Assembly: GCA_032191485.1 (NCBI GenBank)
Contig: JAVDOI010000013.1
Location: 3,378,559 to 3,442,558 of the forward strand
Length of the DNA: 64,000 nucleotides
Direction: 5' to 3'
From: Leptoclinus maculatus
Lineage: Eukaryota > Chordata > Actinopteri > Perciformes > Stichaeidae
Numbering within the stretch: the first letter of the stretch is position 1; each line of letters begins with the position of its first letter. Under the pieces are notes generated by a model. The model searched no databases, was not told the origin of the DNA, and saw only the letters and a list, made by a program, of their open reading frames with translations. Below are positions 20,421 through 33,392 of this stretch, in pieces. Made by a program: the position numbers and the translations under genes.

Positions 20421-23400
20421 TTTTAAAGTAAACTATTTCAAAAAGTATGTTAAGCTCTTGTCCACCATTTGTTCTTAACATAAAAAGAATCTCAATCTTT
20501 AGGATTTAGGGGAGGGCAAAGCTTCATAGCTTGTAGCCACGAAACTCCTCTGAGTCAAGAACCCCGTCAAGTCCACGCCACAAACCAAATCTGGATCCCA
20601 ACCAGATGCCAGAACAAACAAACCCAGGCCTCTGCAGCTCTTTTCTTTTCTCCATCTGCAACAAACCACCCGAGCGTCAAGCCACTGCAAGCTGTTGGGC
20701 TTGTAGGGAATGAAATAGGCTTTACACTTGAGAGAACACAGCCCACCGAGTTGCCTTTTTAATGGGTTCTCGGGCACGTTGCTCGAGTCGCCGGTGAGGT
20801 CCCACCTGCGGGTCCGGTTAGTGGCTGAGGGACAGGAGAGGGAGGAGAGGGAGGAGAGTGCAGGCTGGCTTGTCAGAGAAAGTGGAGAGAGAGATTTCTG
20901 GTACACCTGTCAGAGACATGAACAAAGTACATCTGTTCATCCCCTCCTCCCCGACCGGATGTCACCGTCTACAAAACACAGCCCACTTATTTCTGCCTGC
21001 CTCCGTGTCACTGTCTCTTTGTTTTTCACACGCAAATGAGCACAAACACATGCACTCATACGTACACCGACAAGGAGAACGGGGTGCAGCCGCAGTGCAA
21101 CTCTGTTTACCGCACGATGGAATCCGCGCAGTCGCCAGAAAGACCTTGTGGTTTTAAATTGACACAAAATGCACGTCTGCAGCAAAAGTGAAAGCGTGCA
21201 GAATGTGTCACATCCAAGGTTATCCAGAGATTATTCATCTTTAATCACTACCTCATATATGGCTTGGAAATATTAAATAGACATATAGGTCTTTGTGAGA
21301 ATATATTTCACAGATGAGCAAATCTAACACTGTGTGGTGGGCATTGTATAGTAAAAGGTACTGAGAGGTTTAGTGGTTGAGCTGCACATAAATAAAATGT
21401 ATGTATATGAAATACACAGTAACATTCTGTAAAAACAACTTTATTCTTGCTGCTGTTGTGAACAGTGTTGTTTTCATACGTGCCTTGCATCTGGTAATAT
21501 TCAAAAACATCTATTTCTATTCTCTCAATCTTTACCATCAGTGATGGGCATGAACACACAGTTTTCTGCCAAACTAAGAACAGTTTTTATTGGTTTCATT
21601 TCAAAGGAGAGATTGTTTTGTGTTTTTGCTTTTTGTACTGGTTTGAAATGGAAGCTGTGATACGTTCGACTACATTTGAACCGAAGCCCGGTGATGGTTG
21701 CGGGGTTGTCTTCTTGTGTTGCCGCCACTGTCAGTACAATCTGATCAAACAGCAGCCACACGGCCCCGATGAAGCACATTAACGGAGTGTCAGGCGGGTG
21801 TGGATGCGAGGGAGTGATTTATTGAAGAAGTTTCAGGTTCAGATGGCTGGAGAGCAAGGCACAAAGCAACACTGACTAACTGGCAACTGACTGGGAAACG
21901 GGACCCAGCTGAGCAGGAGGATGTGAGTCAGGTGACCAGGATGAGGAAAGTGCGACGGCAACTGGTGGACAGGTGGAGAAGGATGATAAAGATTTGGGGG
22001 ATGGGGAAGCGGGAATGTGGTTGGAAAGAGAGGCAGAAAGGGCGAAAATAAACGACTGTAGAAAGTCGTCGAGAAAGTTAAACCCTTCATAAATACTAAC
22101 TGAGGGTGTTTTTCCCTAAAATGTAACTTTAATTGTCGATCTTTAGTCATGAATGTTTGATGTTACAAAGATATATTTAAAACCAAGTTTTTAATGGCTC
22201 GTGGTCACTGTGGTGAAGATTCCCCCGAACAACCTGTCGCCAACAAACGTTTGTTGTGATGTTCCTTTTCTAAAACAGCTGCTGTGGACGTTTCCCTCGA
22301 GCACAGCGAGTCCCCGTTGTTGCAGGTTTTCAACTATAAGGAGTGTACAAATGTAAATAAGTGTGTGAATGCAAAAAGTGCTGGATAAGAGTATGCATGC
22401 TCAGCAAAACCTCTCTGACTGTATGGAAATATGATTAAATGATGTTCCTTATCTCTCACCACCAATTTGTTACAATACAAAATACTGTGTTCCAGATCTG
22501 CAGCCTGTGTTTGCATTGATATTTTAGTCATATTTATATTTATATAAGTAGTAATCAAATGCCAAAATTACAAGCAACCAGTAGTTTAGAGATGATTTAA
22601 GTTGTAGCCTACGACAGATTTAGACAAAATAAAATGTTATACGTACATTTCCGTTGCAGAATCATTTTCAGTGTTAGCAGAGGAGCAACGAGGGAGCGAG
22701 GGCCGTGGTTCAGGAGAGGAAGGGAGAGAAACGTGATGCGCTTGTAGATGAGAGGAAGTCTCAGTGGAAGAGAAGGAGACTCTGCTTTGCCGACCGGGGT
22801 AAACAGGCCAGCGGACCGTCGGGGATCCAGGAGGTGGAGGAGCTGAGGCTCCTCGGGAGCAGTGGGGAGGAGGAGTGAGGAGCAGGAAGACAATGTGGAG
22901 GCTGGAGGCTGGAGGGGAGGTGGTGCAGCTCCCTCTGTAGCCACGAGCCCCAGTGCCAGGATTGTACATTTTGTAGTTATGTTGCATTTCTGGTCACGTT
23001 CCAATACCCTGAAGGATGTAAGACTTGCAACATGAAAATGAAAGAATGACACTTTTTTCTGGCAGTGTTTAGAAGGATTTAATGTGTCTATTTAATGCTG
23101 AGACATGATTTAGATTTACATATGGGGTTTTATTTTCTTAAGATTATAAAATGTTGGTATTGTATCTTCAAACCACCGATAAGTTGAATCTCGACATATC
23201 TGAACCAAAACTAAGTTTCATATCAATATTTCTACATAAATGTACATTATGGTGTTTTAAACACAACAAAGCTGCTTTCTCAATTACTTTCAGGTTTAGG
23301 AACAAGATTTAAGGCTGAAGGTATCATGTTTTTTATTCATGCATCAGCCTACTCCAAAAAAATCCCCAAATAGCCCATGAAAAAAATAATAGCAATCACA

Positions 23401-23794
23401 CATTATTCATTATGCATCAACATGAATTATTATGTATTCTCAGACGCGGCTCTAAAACGCAGCGGAGGAGATTGACAAACAACAGTCCCAGTGATTGAAA
23501 ACTAATCCTCAGCTTAATAAAAGCGTTTGTTGGGAACATCCATCACAGTTTCCTCCTCAACTTCACGGTTCGACTTTGACTCAACGTATTTGACATAGTT
23601 GGTTTTCCTGAGCAGTGAGGCGTTGTTGTGTTTTTTGTGGATACAGGTAAAAGAAAGTGAAGAGAAAGAGAGAGAGAGAGAGGGAGATCTCAGTATTTGG
23701 CATCATAACCACTACAAGCCATAGGGACGCTCCATAGGGAAGAATTATATCCGACATTTTGAGTGCACTCAGTCAAAGTGGCATATAATTACCT
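20421..23794. other. Intergenic, no gene seen
   Basis: Mixed sequence with purine-rich patches (GGAGAGGGAGGAGAG near 20836 and GGAGG-rich 22680-22925, the latter giving open frames of 116-147 codons on the minus strand). These frames are proline/serine-rich and low in complexity, so I do not call them genes. Confidence 0.45.
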
Positions 23795-24000
23795 ACCGCC
23801 AAGGAGGTCACGTTTTCGGTTCGGTTTGTTTGTTTGTCATCAGGATGGAAAAACCACTGACCCGATTAACATGAAAATTGTTGGAAGCATGGGCCAAGGA
23901 AGAACCATTACATTAGTAAGCTGATCCCAGCTTCTTCTGGTGACGTCGTGGTGTAAGGAGATGTCAACAAAACATTACCGTAACTGAAAGAACCAATGAA
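23795..24000. repeat. Teleost CCGCCAAGGAGGT-type element
   Basis: TACCGCCAAGGAGGTCACGTTTTC, then GTTTGTTTGTTTGTC, then a stretch ending GGCCAAGGAAGAACCATTACATT, match my memory of a common fish repeat that starts CCTCCGCCAAGGAGGTTATGTTTT. Ends are approximate. Confidence 0.6.
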
Positions 24001-27000
24001 AATTAAACCTATTTTGTATTAAACCGTAGTTTTCCCTTTAATGAGTCGCCCAATAATTCATGATGTCGGTCAGTTTTTGGAATGGAATTAATGCCTTTAG
24101 TTAAAGAAACCTTCATAATATCCACAAATACAATAAGACATCAAACCGCATCCTGTTAATACATGTCAGGCTTTCTGTTCGTGTAGCACATGGACGCTTG
24201 TATACTTGCTGTTGGGTGGATCTTTTCTGGGAAAAGTCCACAGGAAGTATTTCTTCTTATGTTACCAGAAGCAGCAGCATTGTTTGTGTGGAATAAATAG
24301 AAGAGGAGCGCGAGCAGTTATCCGTCGGCAGACAAATCGAGGGGAGATTGCACAATATTGCACACATCGTTTGATTGACAGGCGATACTTGAGAAGTGAT
24401 TGCTGCTTTTCAACCTCTCAACAATAGCAATTTCCTTTTTTTTAAAGGGTTCATGGCTAATAACTGCGATGACATTGAGTGTGACTGCTGGATGATGTTT
24501 TGCCTCGACGAGCGAGATTTAAAATCCTGCCTTTTCTGACTAGGTGTTTAGGCCTCTTCAGACTCTGCAGATAAGAGAGGGGAAATGTTCAACCTTCAGA
24601 CATGCAGAGAGAGGGCGATGACAGCCGGGCCCACCTCACCCCAGGAGCCCAGAGGTGTTGTGAAGAAACGGATTTCAGCAGCGCCGCTGTGCACTGAGAC
24701 GACTAAGATGGAGAGCGGAAGGTGCACACAGGTGCACACACACAAAGACAAAATGGAGCTGATAAGGACAGGAGGACGATTCAGAGAAAGAAGACCAGAA
24801 ACCTCAATAAAGACAGGAGATACACATTTAGACTCCGGTCTTTATATCACGGCCATTGTAGGTTAAAAAAATGAAATAAATTATAATTTACGAAGCCAGG
24901 GCAGGGAAGTCATTTTTTTCATTTTCATTTTTTTCATCAAAAAAGTGATGAATTTGCGAGAAGAATTCTTTGAGATTAAAGTCACAGATGTTGTTTTGTC
25001 AAGGAACCACATCGCTTCTTTTTGCAAGGTTTGGTCAAACCGGCTGTGTATTATGTCTGCAGTGGACGACCTTATCAAAATATACTTTGCAGTCCAATTT
25101 AGCAATATGGAACTCCTCCACATTATCATAAGCATCCCGACTTTAAAGACTATTTTAAAGAAAACAACCTGCTGATTACATTTGTTTCCTCGTAAATTTG
25201 TGATTTTTTTTTTCCTCCACAAATCTACAGCTTAGCCTACAATGGCCCGGATACACCGTCACATTAATCTGTCTTGCCTTCATGATTAAAAAAGGATCCA
25301 AAATGTAGTTTACTTTTTATTTTAACGTTTTTTTGGCCACTTGGTTGCAGAACAACAAGCTGTAAACACGATAAAGTTGATTTGGTGAACATGCTAATGT
25401 AGAGCTGAGAGAAACTGTAAAGTCGATAATAATATATGTTACTTCAAACACGAGCGACCCCTTTTACAAAATCTGTCGTCTTTTGATCCATTGTTGAAAT
25501 AAAGATATTGATTTTTGCAGATTTAAATAATCACCATTAGTACATTTAGTGTATGACAGCTGGAAGTTAGATGAGTGTTCCTTCAATAAGCTACCTGTTA
25601 CACTCCTGTCCTACCAGCACTGTATTGAAACTAGACACATTGATTGTGCTTGCATTAGCTGAAGGACAGTACTTCAAAGCATATCGGAGAACCTGAAAGG
25701 CCCCATTCAATCAGCTCCAACTGTTAGGCCAAGTGGGTGGAGCGTCTTTGTCAATCGACACTCGTTAGCTGGAGAGTTCAGCTTTAAAGACGGGACCTTT
25801 TGTGTCCCGAAGCCTGCAGCTTCCAGAGTGAAAGGTTTGATAAGCCGAACAACAAACACACGTTTCAGCTGCAGAGTGGAAAAATGACAGCTCATTCCCT
25901 CCAAAATATTGCTTTTACCCCTTCGATTTTCACACTGCCTATCAGCAGAAGTAGCTAAACATAATGCTCTACAATACATGTTTAGATTAAGGGAGGATCT
26001 TTGAGTGACAAAAAGAAAAGTACCACATGTTGGGGAAAAGGAGTATTGTGGGAACATTTTGATGTACAATAAATTGTATTTAAAGTAAAAACTGTGATGA
26101 AAGCAGATTTTGGTTTAATGTCTTATTACCCCCCCCCCCCTACAAAAATAAGCTACTTTATGACTTCATTACCAAACATGCTTTTAAGTATTTTATTTAC
26201 TGTGCATATCAGAATGACCTTCTGTCGTATTCATTATTACCTTTCAACATGACTCTCAATGAGTTTAAACTATTCGTCTTCGTCAATCTTATGGGGAATT
26301 TATTTGTATTCTCTAAATGGAAGCGGACATTCATTCAGAATGGGGTCCGTTTTTGGTGGAATGTTTTAAAAGGTAACATTGACAGTGCATTCAGAGTGTT
26401 CTCTTCACTTCATCACATTTTGTTATGCTGCAGCCTTGTGCTAGACTTGTTTAAATACATGTTTTCCATCAAGCTACTCTACTTTCCAAGGCCCATCTAA
26501 TCAGTTGAATCAATTGAAATGAACAGAATGTCCTTGTTCTGTCTGAGTGACACCTTGAGGTGGTCTGCTATTACCCTGTAGTGAAATAGTTTTGTAACTA
26601 TGCACCATTTCCTCTAAAATCGAATCTGAAATTAGACAAATTGTCTCACGAATGTGATTTGAAGTTAGCTCATGAAAGTCGTTGTGAAGCTCAAAGTGGG
26701 AGGCGAGAAAGCAGAGAGACTTTGGTGAAGAAGCAAAGTCAGCAATGTGCGTTAATGGTATTGGTAATAAAAATAGTAATGTGAGTAATTATAAAAAAGA
26801 TATTAGCAGTGGGAGTCAGCAGGGCCATGGCAGGAGGCAAGACCAGGGTCCAGATAGAACCAGGATCCACGGAAACCTGTGAGGCGAGAAAGCACAAAGA
26901 GTGAGTGAGTGAGAGCATAAAAACACTCCTAATGTAGGAGGTCAGAGTAAATCCCAAGATTTTACATAGTTAGTTAATTATTTTACAACTGTATGATTAT

Positions 27001-29880
27001 GAATACTATATAAATCATTATGGTGGCACCAAACATCCTGAGCCAAATTACGAAAAGTTGTAGCAGTCAAAGTCTATTCTGAATCCAAAGTTACAGGTCA
27101 GACATGCTACTGGTCTACACGACAGGAGTTTGATGCGAGTATCTTACCACAGCAGCCTACATCGGACACACCGGACGCCTGAAGTGAGCTCTGAGGCAGA
27201 CTGGCACGTAGACTTCCTGCCCCCCAGGTAACACTGTATATTACAAAAAACAACTGCTTTTGCAGATTGCAGATATTTTAAATCATACATGCAATCATAC
27301 AAGTCACAACAAAAGTTGAAGCTGTTGCAAGTAACTCCACAAATGATACTTTTAACATTGTTAATCTGTCTGTTTGCAAATTCATATTCAAATGTTAATA
27401 TAGTGCATCCCGTGTAACTATAGCCACACCCACATCTCACCTGCACCTGAGTTTGGGAATGAGTCAGTTGATGGATTTAAGACCTAAAAACTGTTTTGAA
27501 CTGAATTATTTGGTGGATAATAGTTATCAAGACAATAATAAGTCTTTATATTAATTAGTTTTTGTTTGCGTGGCACGTTTCACTGCTCTGATTGGAAGAA
27601 CAGATTACCCAATTTGCATTTTACTACTGCGACTTTTTACGATGTACTATAAAGTTTTGATGACTTTATTCGACATGCTACACTACTTATATAGACGTGT
27701 TTATGAGTGAGAGGAATAGAGCTGAAACATGTGGTTTCAATAACCACAGATAAAGGCCCTGCACACAAATGTCTCTTTTGAGAAGATAAGAATATAATCT
27801 TGTGGCTTTTTTGGGTGACACGACTTCACACCTGAACGAAGTGAATTTAAAGCTGCAGGTCAATTCAGTTCATCTTTCTAAAATGAAGTACTTTATTTTA
27901 AGATGCACCATTTTTAAAAGCTTTCTGTTATGCAACAATAAGAGAAAGAGCACTCATTGCAGCAGCGCTGTCTCTCTGCTTCACAGCGGTCCGTCGATGG
28001 TCTCCAGAGCACATGTTGTTGAGCACACTGTATGTCCCAACACAATCGTGTTCTCAGAAGGAAATCTATGTAATGAACTGTGCGGAAAACCCATCTGTGT
28101 TCCTTTTTCAATTTGGCAACATCTCTGCTTGTTATTAATGACCTCGTGGACACATTTGTATGCTGTGAGATTCACAACGTGGCATCTTTGCACACAACAT
28201 ATTGACATGTGGACTCTCAAAGATTGGATTTTGAATAAAGTTGACTGTGGTGCAATATCCATTTTCCAACACAATGAATTATTTGAAAAACAATTAAATA
28301 TTTAAGTTCTTATGTCTGGAATGTACTCTACAAAGCTACATTAAAAGAAAACCGTATCATAAACGAGGATCGTAGAAGGTGTGTAAAAGTATTAGATAAT
28401 TACATAAACAAATGACTTACTGATTAATACACAAAGAAATGTATTAATCCTTCCACAGTTCAGAGAACGGTCTGGTAGGAATGCAGGAATGATGCATTTC
28501 CTGTCTCTAAAAGCAGTAACTGTAGTTTCTATCAGCCTGGTCTCCTAAAAATTACATTCCAATACAACAAAACTGCATTTTCATTGTTTGTCTGCTGTTT
28601 GATGCAGATAGTGTCTCTGAGAGACGGTTTATGCCCAAAACAGCTTAACTTAAAGTATTTTGGTGTCTGCAAAAGTACGTGACAGCACTTCCACCGTTTT
28701 TGTAGAATGAGCCATTTGCTAAGTTTGATCCTACTCTCACTTTTTAAAAGAGAGAAGTAGTGAACATCTCATTTTTAGAGCCAAACTCAGCAATTGATTT
28801 CTCCACTAGGTGCTTAGCAAACATGGCAGCACAGCGTTGGAAACGCTGAAAACAAACCTCATTATCCCCACCGTGACACCGCAAAGTGATGGCAGCTGTG
28901 TTTGTTTTGAAATCGGAGGGGGGGTAATGTGAGTATTTGAACTGCAGTATTCAGTAATTCCAACTACAGCGGTTTAATCCCACCTCATTTCAAGCAGCAG
29001 CCGCTTCACACGTAGTGGGCCTCGAATCGATCGCACCACATCCTTTAATTTAAAAAAGTCATTAAATCAGACCGGTATTCCAGACATTCTCACCGGCCGT
29101 GTCTCGGATTCCTCCTCCCTCATTGGACTCTGTGTGGCTCACTCCATCGCCTTCCCATAAACTCCTCCACATTACCCTGAGCAGCTGTTTGGGAAAATCT
29201 AATTATGCATGGAGATCAAATTTAAATTCAGCAGCCACCCTCAGTGCAACTCATGATTTATTGATACTTTGGAGCAGACATTAATATTGTCGTTACGATT
29301 AAGACTCGTCTGACTCAATTCATGATCGGCTCCCGTTGTGACGTCTTTATTATCTTTCGGTCAGTTTGCAGGGAGGTTAATCTTGTGTTGGGGCCACACT
29401 GCTCGTCAGGCAGCGGGGTTTGTACAGTAGGACTTCCCTTGTTATGCCTAACCTTTTGAAAGGTTGCACCGTTTCACTTGACATTTCAAAAACGGCCCAT
29501 TTGCTTCGACAAGCACGCGCCATCACTGAATGAAATAACCTCTTTCTTTGACGTGCCGCCAAAACCTGGAACAGGAGGAACATTCTGCCTTCCAAAGCAG
29601 TGTGCTCTTTTAATTAATGTATTTTTTGGTGATTCATGTTCTTTAATGATGAAATGCTGTAGTTCAAGAATTTACTAGATGTGGTAATTGAACAAAATAC
29701 GAATCACAAAGTAGCAAAACATGTTTTTTTCTCCACAATCTTCACTTTGTAACTGTCCTTCATCCCTGCTGAGTGTTTTGTGAGCAAGGCTAATGCTGTT
29801 GCTAAGTGTCTGCTGGATGTGGAAACAGGCTTCTGTTAAAAGCTCCTCATACATGTGTGAGTAGCATTTTACTGTTGTAG
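24001..29880. other. Gene-free stretch
   Basis: No exon could be supported. A 167-codon open frame at 27802-28305 starts without recognisable homology and is opposed by overlapping frames on the other strand. A poly-C run lies at about 26131-26140. The rest looks like unique non-coding DNA, and some may be conserved regulatory sequence, which cannot be judged without alignment. Confidence 0.45.
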
Positions 29881-30000
29881 TGGAGTACATTTACTGGAGT
29901 AAAAAGTACAATATTTCCTCGTGAATTTAGTGAAGTAGAAGTATGAAGTTTCTTAAAATGGTAGAAGTAAGATGCAAATAACCAAACACTTTCCTCACAG
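29880..30000. repeat. Fragment of the GAGTAC/TACTTT teleost element
   Basis: GTGGAGTACATTTACTGGAGTAAAAAGTACAATATTTCC and AGTGAAGTAGAAGTATGAAG are words from one end of the same family as at 10.2 and 12.9 kb, truncated here. Confidence 0.55.
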
Positions 30001-31270
30001 GACCTTTTAATTGAATATAGCATTAACGAGCCAGATAAAAACACATCACATTTTAATGGCGAAGTGAAATTGAAGGTTGATGTTATTATACAATATCATC
30101 CGGTGCATCAAATAAACACTGAAGCTGATTCCTTTTCACGGCTCTGTATCCGGGAAATTAATAAAATACCAACCACGAATGTGAATGAGATGAGATTTCT
30201 TCTCATTACCATTAATCAGGTTGTTGTTGTTGTTGTTGTTGAGCGTGAAAGCTGGAGGAGTTCTGCTAAGACTGCAGCTTCACCTGAAATGTACCAGGAG
30301 CCAATCAATGTGTTGTGTAAAAGAATAAAAAAATATTTTTTGAAAATCTTCATGTGTCCAAACCAGTTTGGATTTGAACAGGAAAAAAAAAATAGCTTTA
30401 AGTTCAGAGTTTTTTTTTGAAAATCAATCAACTCTCATTGAAACCAGTGAAAGCCACAAGGCACAGTTGAAAACTCAGAGAAAAGGGACTGTTGTTCTCT
30501 CACTGGCTCGCTGTAGGGGGATTTTCCTTTCTTCTGCTTCCTTTTACAATATCACAGTCTAAGTCGTTGCAGTGCCTAAGCCGCCGCTCCATCATTCCAC
30601 TCTGCCAGTATTGATTGCGTCTAGGCTCTCCAAACGGATGAATGGAATAACCTTCCTCTCTGTGTCCATTTCCTTTTTTCAGCTGATGGCAGAAACACAG
30701 AGGGCGCGGGTAGCGTCGAGCCAAAGAAACGAGGCAAAAGGATCGGCCCATTTGGATTCCTGCTCTACTGATCATGTGCATCGACTGCCGGGCCGACAGC
30801 AACCTCAGACAATCATCCTCATCCCCTCCCCCATCAACCTTGGCTTGGCCCGGCCAACCACAGCCTGCACAGAATCAATCAGCACTGAGATATGGGCAGC
30901 CGTCTCGGCGGAGACCGATTTTGGCATGCAAGACTCTCCCTTAATAGACAAAGAAACGGAGATCAATAGCCAATTTGGGCTTGGAATGAGGCTGGAATGG
31001 ACCAAGGAAAATTCATCTTTGCCTGGAGAAGTCAGGAAAAGTATGATGAACTCTCCTGACTGGTACAATAAAGAAGTGAATCATTCATCAGCTGTTTATG
31101 GCTGATCTTGGCAGAGCAGATACGACTGTAAGATTGCTTTTTTGTGAACTGCAGTTTTGGTATGAGCCCTGCTTGTACGAACCTCTGAAGAAGCACATTT
31201 GATAGGTTTGAGAAATAAAGGTTTCTCTTTATCTGATTCAGATTGTGCATATAGGTTACTTTTCAGAGTA
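30001..31270. other. Intergenic with one long unexplained open frame
   Basis: A (GTT)n run lies at about 30220-30240. A 177-codon frame at 30572-31105 on the plus strand is the longest unassigned one here, but it shows no domain, no splice-phase support and mixed composition, so it is not called. Confidence 0.4.
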
Positions 31271-31279
31271 GTATTGTGC

Positions 31280-31880
31280 TCAATGAAGGACTTGTAATAT
31301 CACAAGATCGTGCAACAATTGTGGGATCCCGTATCACATGAACACCCATCTTATCAGGCTTCATGTGATCAGTTCGTGCACGGACCAATCAGCGTCCTTT
31401 GAGGAGCTACTTAGGCTTTGAGAGGCGACTGTTTGATCCAAACAATAATGGCGGCTCCTGAAGAGTTTAGCGTAGATCAGTTATATTAAAACTGGTGAGT
31501 GTTTCTCAATGAAAGAAGAGCAAAGAGCCACACTGAAGGCTTTCCTCGATGTAAAAGATGTTTGTGCTCTTCTGAGTTTGATAGACAGAAGGTTCATCCG
31601 ATCACCTGTCATGTATTTTTTTGCCTGCACTTTTTCCAAACACTTTCCAAGGACGGCTTCTGAAATGGCCCTGTGTAACAAACCATCTGGCTGCTTTAGC
31701 TTAGTCTTTCACAAGGAAGGGCTGCAAGGTCATTCTAACAACGAAAGAAAGCTAAATCAGAAAGTTGGGATCTCACCCTCTGATACGGAAGACAGGGAGT
31801 TTGAGGGAAGCAACCTTCAAGGTAAGATATCAGAATCAGGTGTGAGATGCATAAAAATACTCCCGGAGTAATAACACCTT
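31280..31880 (+). pseudogene. RecQ-helicase-like mobile fragment, degraded
   Basis: The frame from 31509 begins MKEEQRATLKAFLDVKDVCALL. This resembles the RecQ-family motif 0/I entry (LKxEQxxALxAFLxGKDVFALLPTGFGKS) found in helicase-like repeat ORFs of fish genomes. The Walker A part that should follow is absent, because the frame passes into LSLIDRRFIRSPVMYFF instead. The leader at 31381-31480 (GGACCAATCAGCGTCCTTTG, AATAATGGCGGCTCCTGAAG) also recalls repeated fish sequence. I infer a dead fragment of a dispersed helicase-bearing element. Only the first 20 or so residues support it. Confidence 0.45.
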
Positions 31881-32432
31881 CACTTCTACAACCTGATGTC
31901 TGATCATGTCGCCGCTCCATTTCTTCGAGAAGTTCCTGTCAAAAGATATCCTTGACGTTATTGTAGAGCAGTCAAATCTGCATGCTGTACAGGTGGATGC
32001 CAATAAGCCACTTAACATCACTGCCAATGAATGAATCAAGTATTTCACAACATAAATGTTCAGAAACTATCATCACTATCATCAAAAAAACCCGGCATGA
32101 AATAGTTTTATTTGATGAAAAACCATAATCTGTGCAGCACAGGGTTAAAGTTTTGACACAATGCGAGTGATAATTATGACAGTTGGGACCAAAATGACAG
32201 TAATTTGTGGCTGTGCATGAATGAACGGCGGCCTCTCCGCAGCGTAATTGGAGCAGGAGCGGATTCAGTCACGAAGCCTGAAGGGTTCCTTTTCTGCTCA
32301 TAATTATAATGTGACAATTCTCTGTACTATGCTATCATTTCCCCATTGAGAAGCATAATAACTATTTTTCCATTAGCAGTCTGTCTCCATGGAGAGTTAT
32401 CAGGCGGCGATACTGCTCGCAGTGTTATCAGC

Positions 32433-32457
32433 GGGGGGGGGGGGGGGGGGGGGGGGG
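32433..32457. repeat. Poly-G tract (25 G)
   Basis: Uninterrupted run of 25 G on the plus strand followed by TTGGGGG. It could form a G-quadruplex, and its length is uncertain in sequencing. Confidence 0.9.
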
Positions 32458-33372
32458 TTGGGGGACCGTGGCCTGCGGGCCCTGGAGGTGTTCGCGTCGC
32501 CGTCCTCGGACTGCAGCATCACAAAGGAGAGGGGATTCAATTATGAAGTGACACCTTGAAGGCATGTAGCAAAAAAAAAAAAGAAACAGAACACGCTGCT
32601 TCAAAAAGAGATCACTCAAAATGTATCCTCTCCCGTTATCTCTTCCTGTCTGCCCGCCTGTCTCACCCTCTCTCAAGTCAGGTATTCCTAATGTGTTGCT
32701 CTGGAAAACAGAGATAAATGTGTTCGCCTCTCTCGTATACACGGTGACTTTACTTTTGGACTAAACAGTTTGGTTGATTCAGAGCCGAACTGAAGGGATA
32801 ACTCAGCCCACACAGAGGTGATGAGGATTACTCCCTTCTTGTTTCCAGCAGTCAGACCTTCCGCTGCATGATGTGTTTCATCCTCTTTCCACTTTTTGTC
32901 TTGGCTTCTTTAGTTTTTACTTTCCTTTTTATATTTGACTAAGAGTTCCACTACCAGTACTGTAAACACAGTAACATATTATATATTATTGTATTTCTTT
33001 GCACCAACAATGATGTAATGTGAAAAGCTGTCGCTGGTGATGATGAGAGAATTATCGCACGACTTTGCAGTTCCCCTTCTAGTGTCTTACGAAACAATTT
33101 GTAGAAAATACAAACAAACAGAAATATCTAGAAAATACAGTAGCCCTGCAGTAAACACCAATTTGCTGAATGTTTTCTTTTCCATTTGCTCTCAGGAATT
33201 GATTCAATGTGATGCTCGTTTTAGTTTGAAAACTGGTTAAAGTTTAGATTCTATAGGTGTGATTATATTCTGTTTTCTTCAAGCTTCCAGGTCTACTACT
33301 TCCACTCCTCCAAACTTCCAGCTCTTCAGTCTTGTGACATTTAATTTCTGCTGAAACGGCAAATCCGAACCC

Positions 33373-33392
33373 CACACACACACACACACACA
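33373..33392. repeat. Short (CA)n microsatellite
   Basis: Ten CA units. Confidence 0.9.

Noticed and set aside
22609..23052. Proline/serine-rich minus-strand frames of 147 and 116 codons
   Set aside because: Two frames read through the same purine-rich patch, as expected of compositional bias rather than coding.
27802..28305. 167-codon plus-strand open frame
   Set aside because: No family resemblance and overlapped by 79- and 97-codon frames on the opposite strand; treated as random.
30572..31105. 177-codon plus-strand open frame
   Set aside because: No recognisable domain, no conserved motif and no splice or promoter context. At this window size one such frame can occur by chance.
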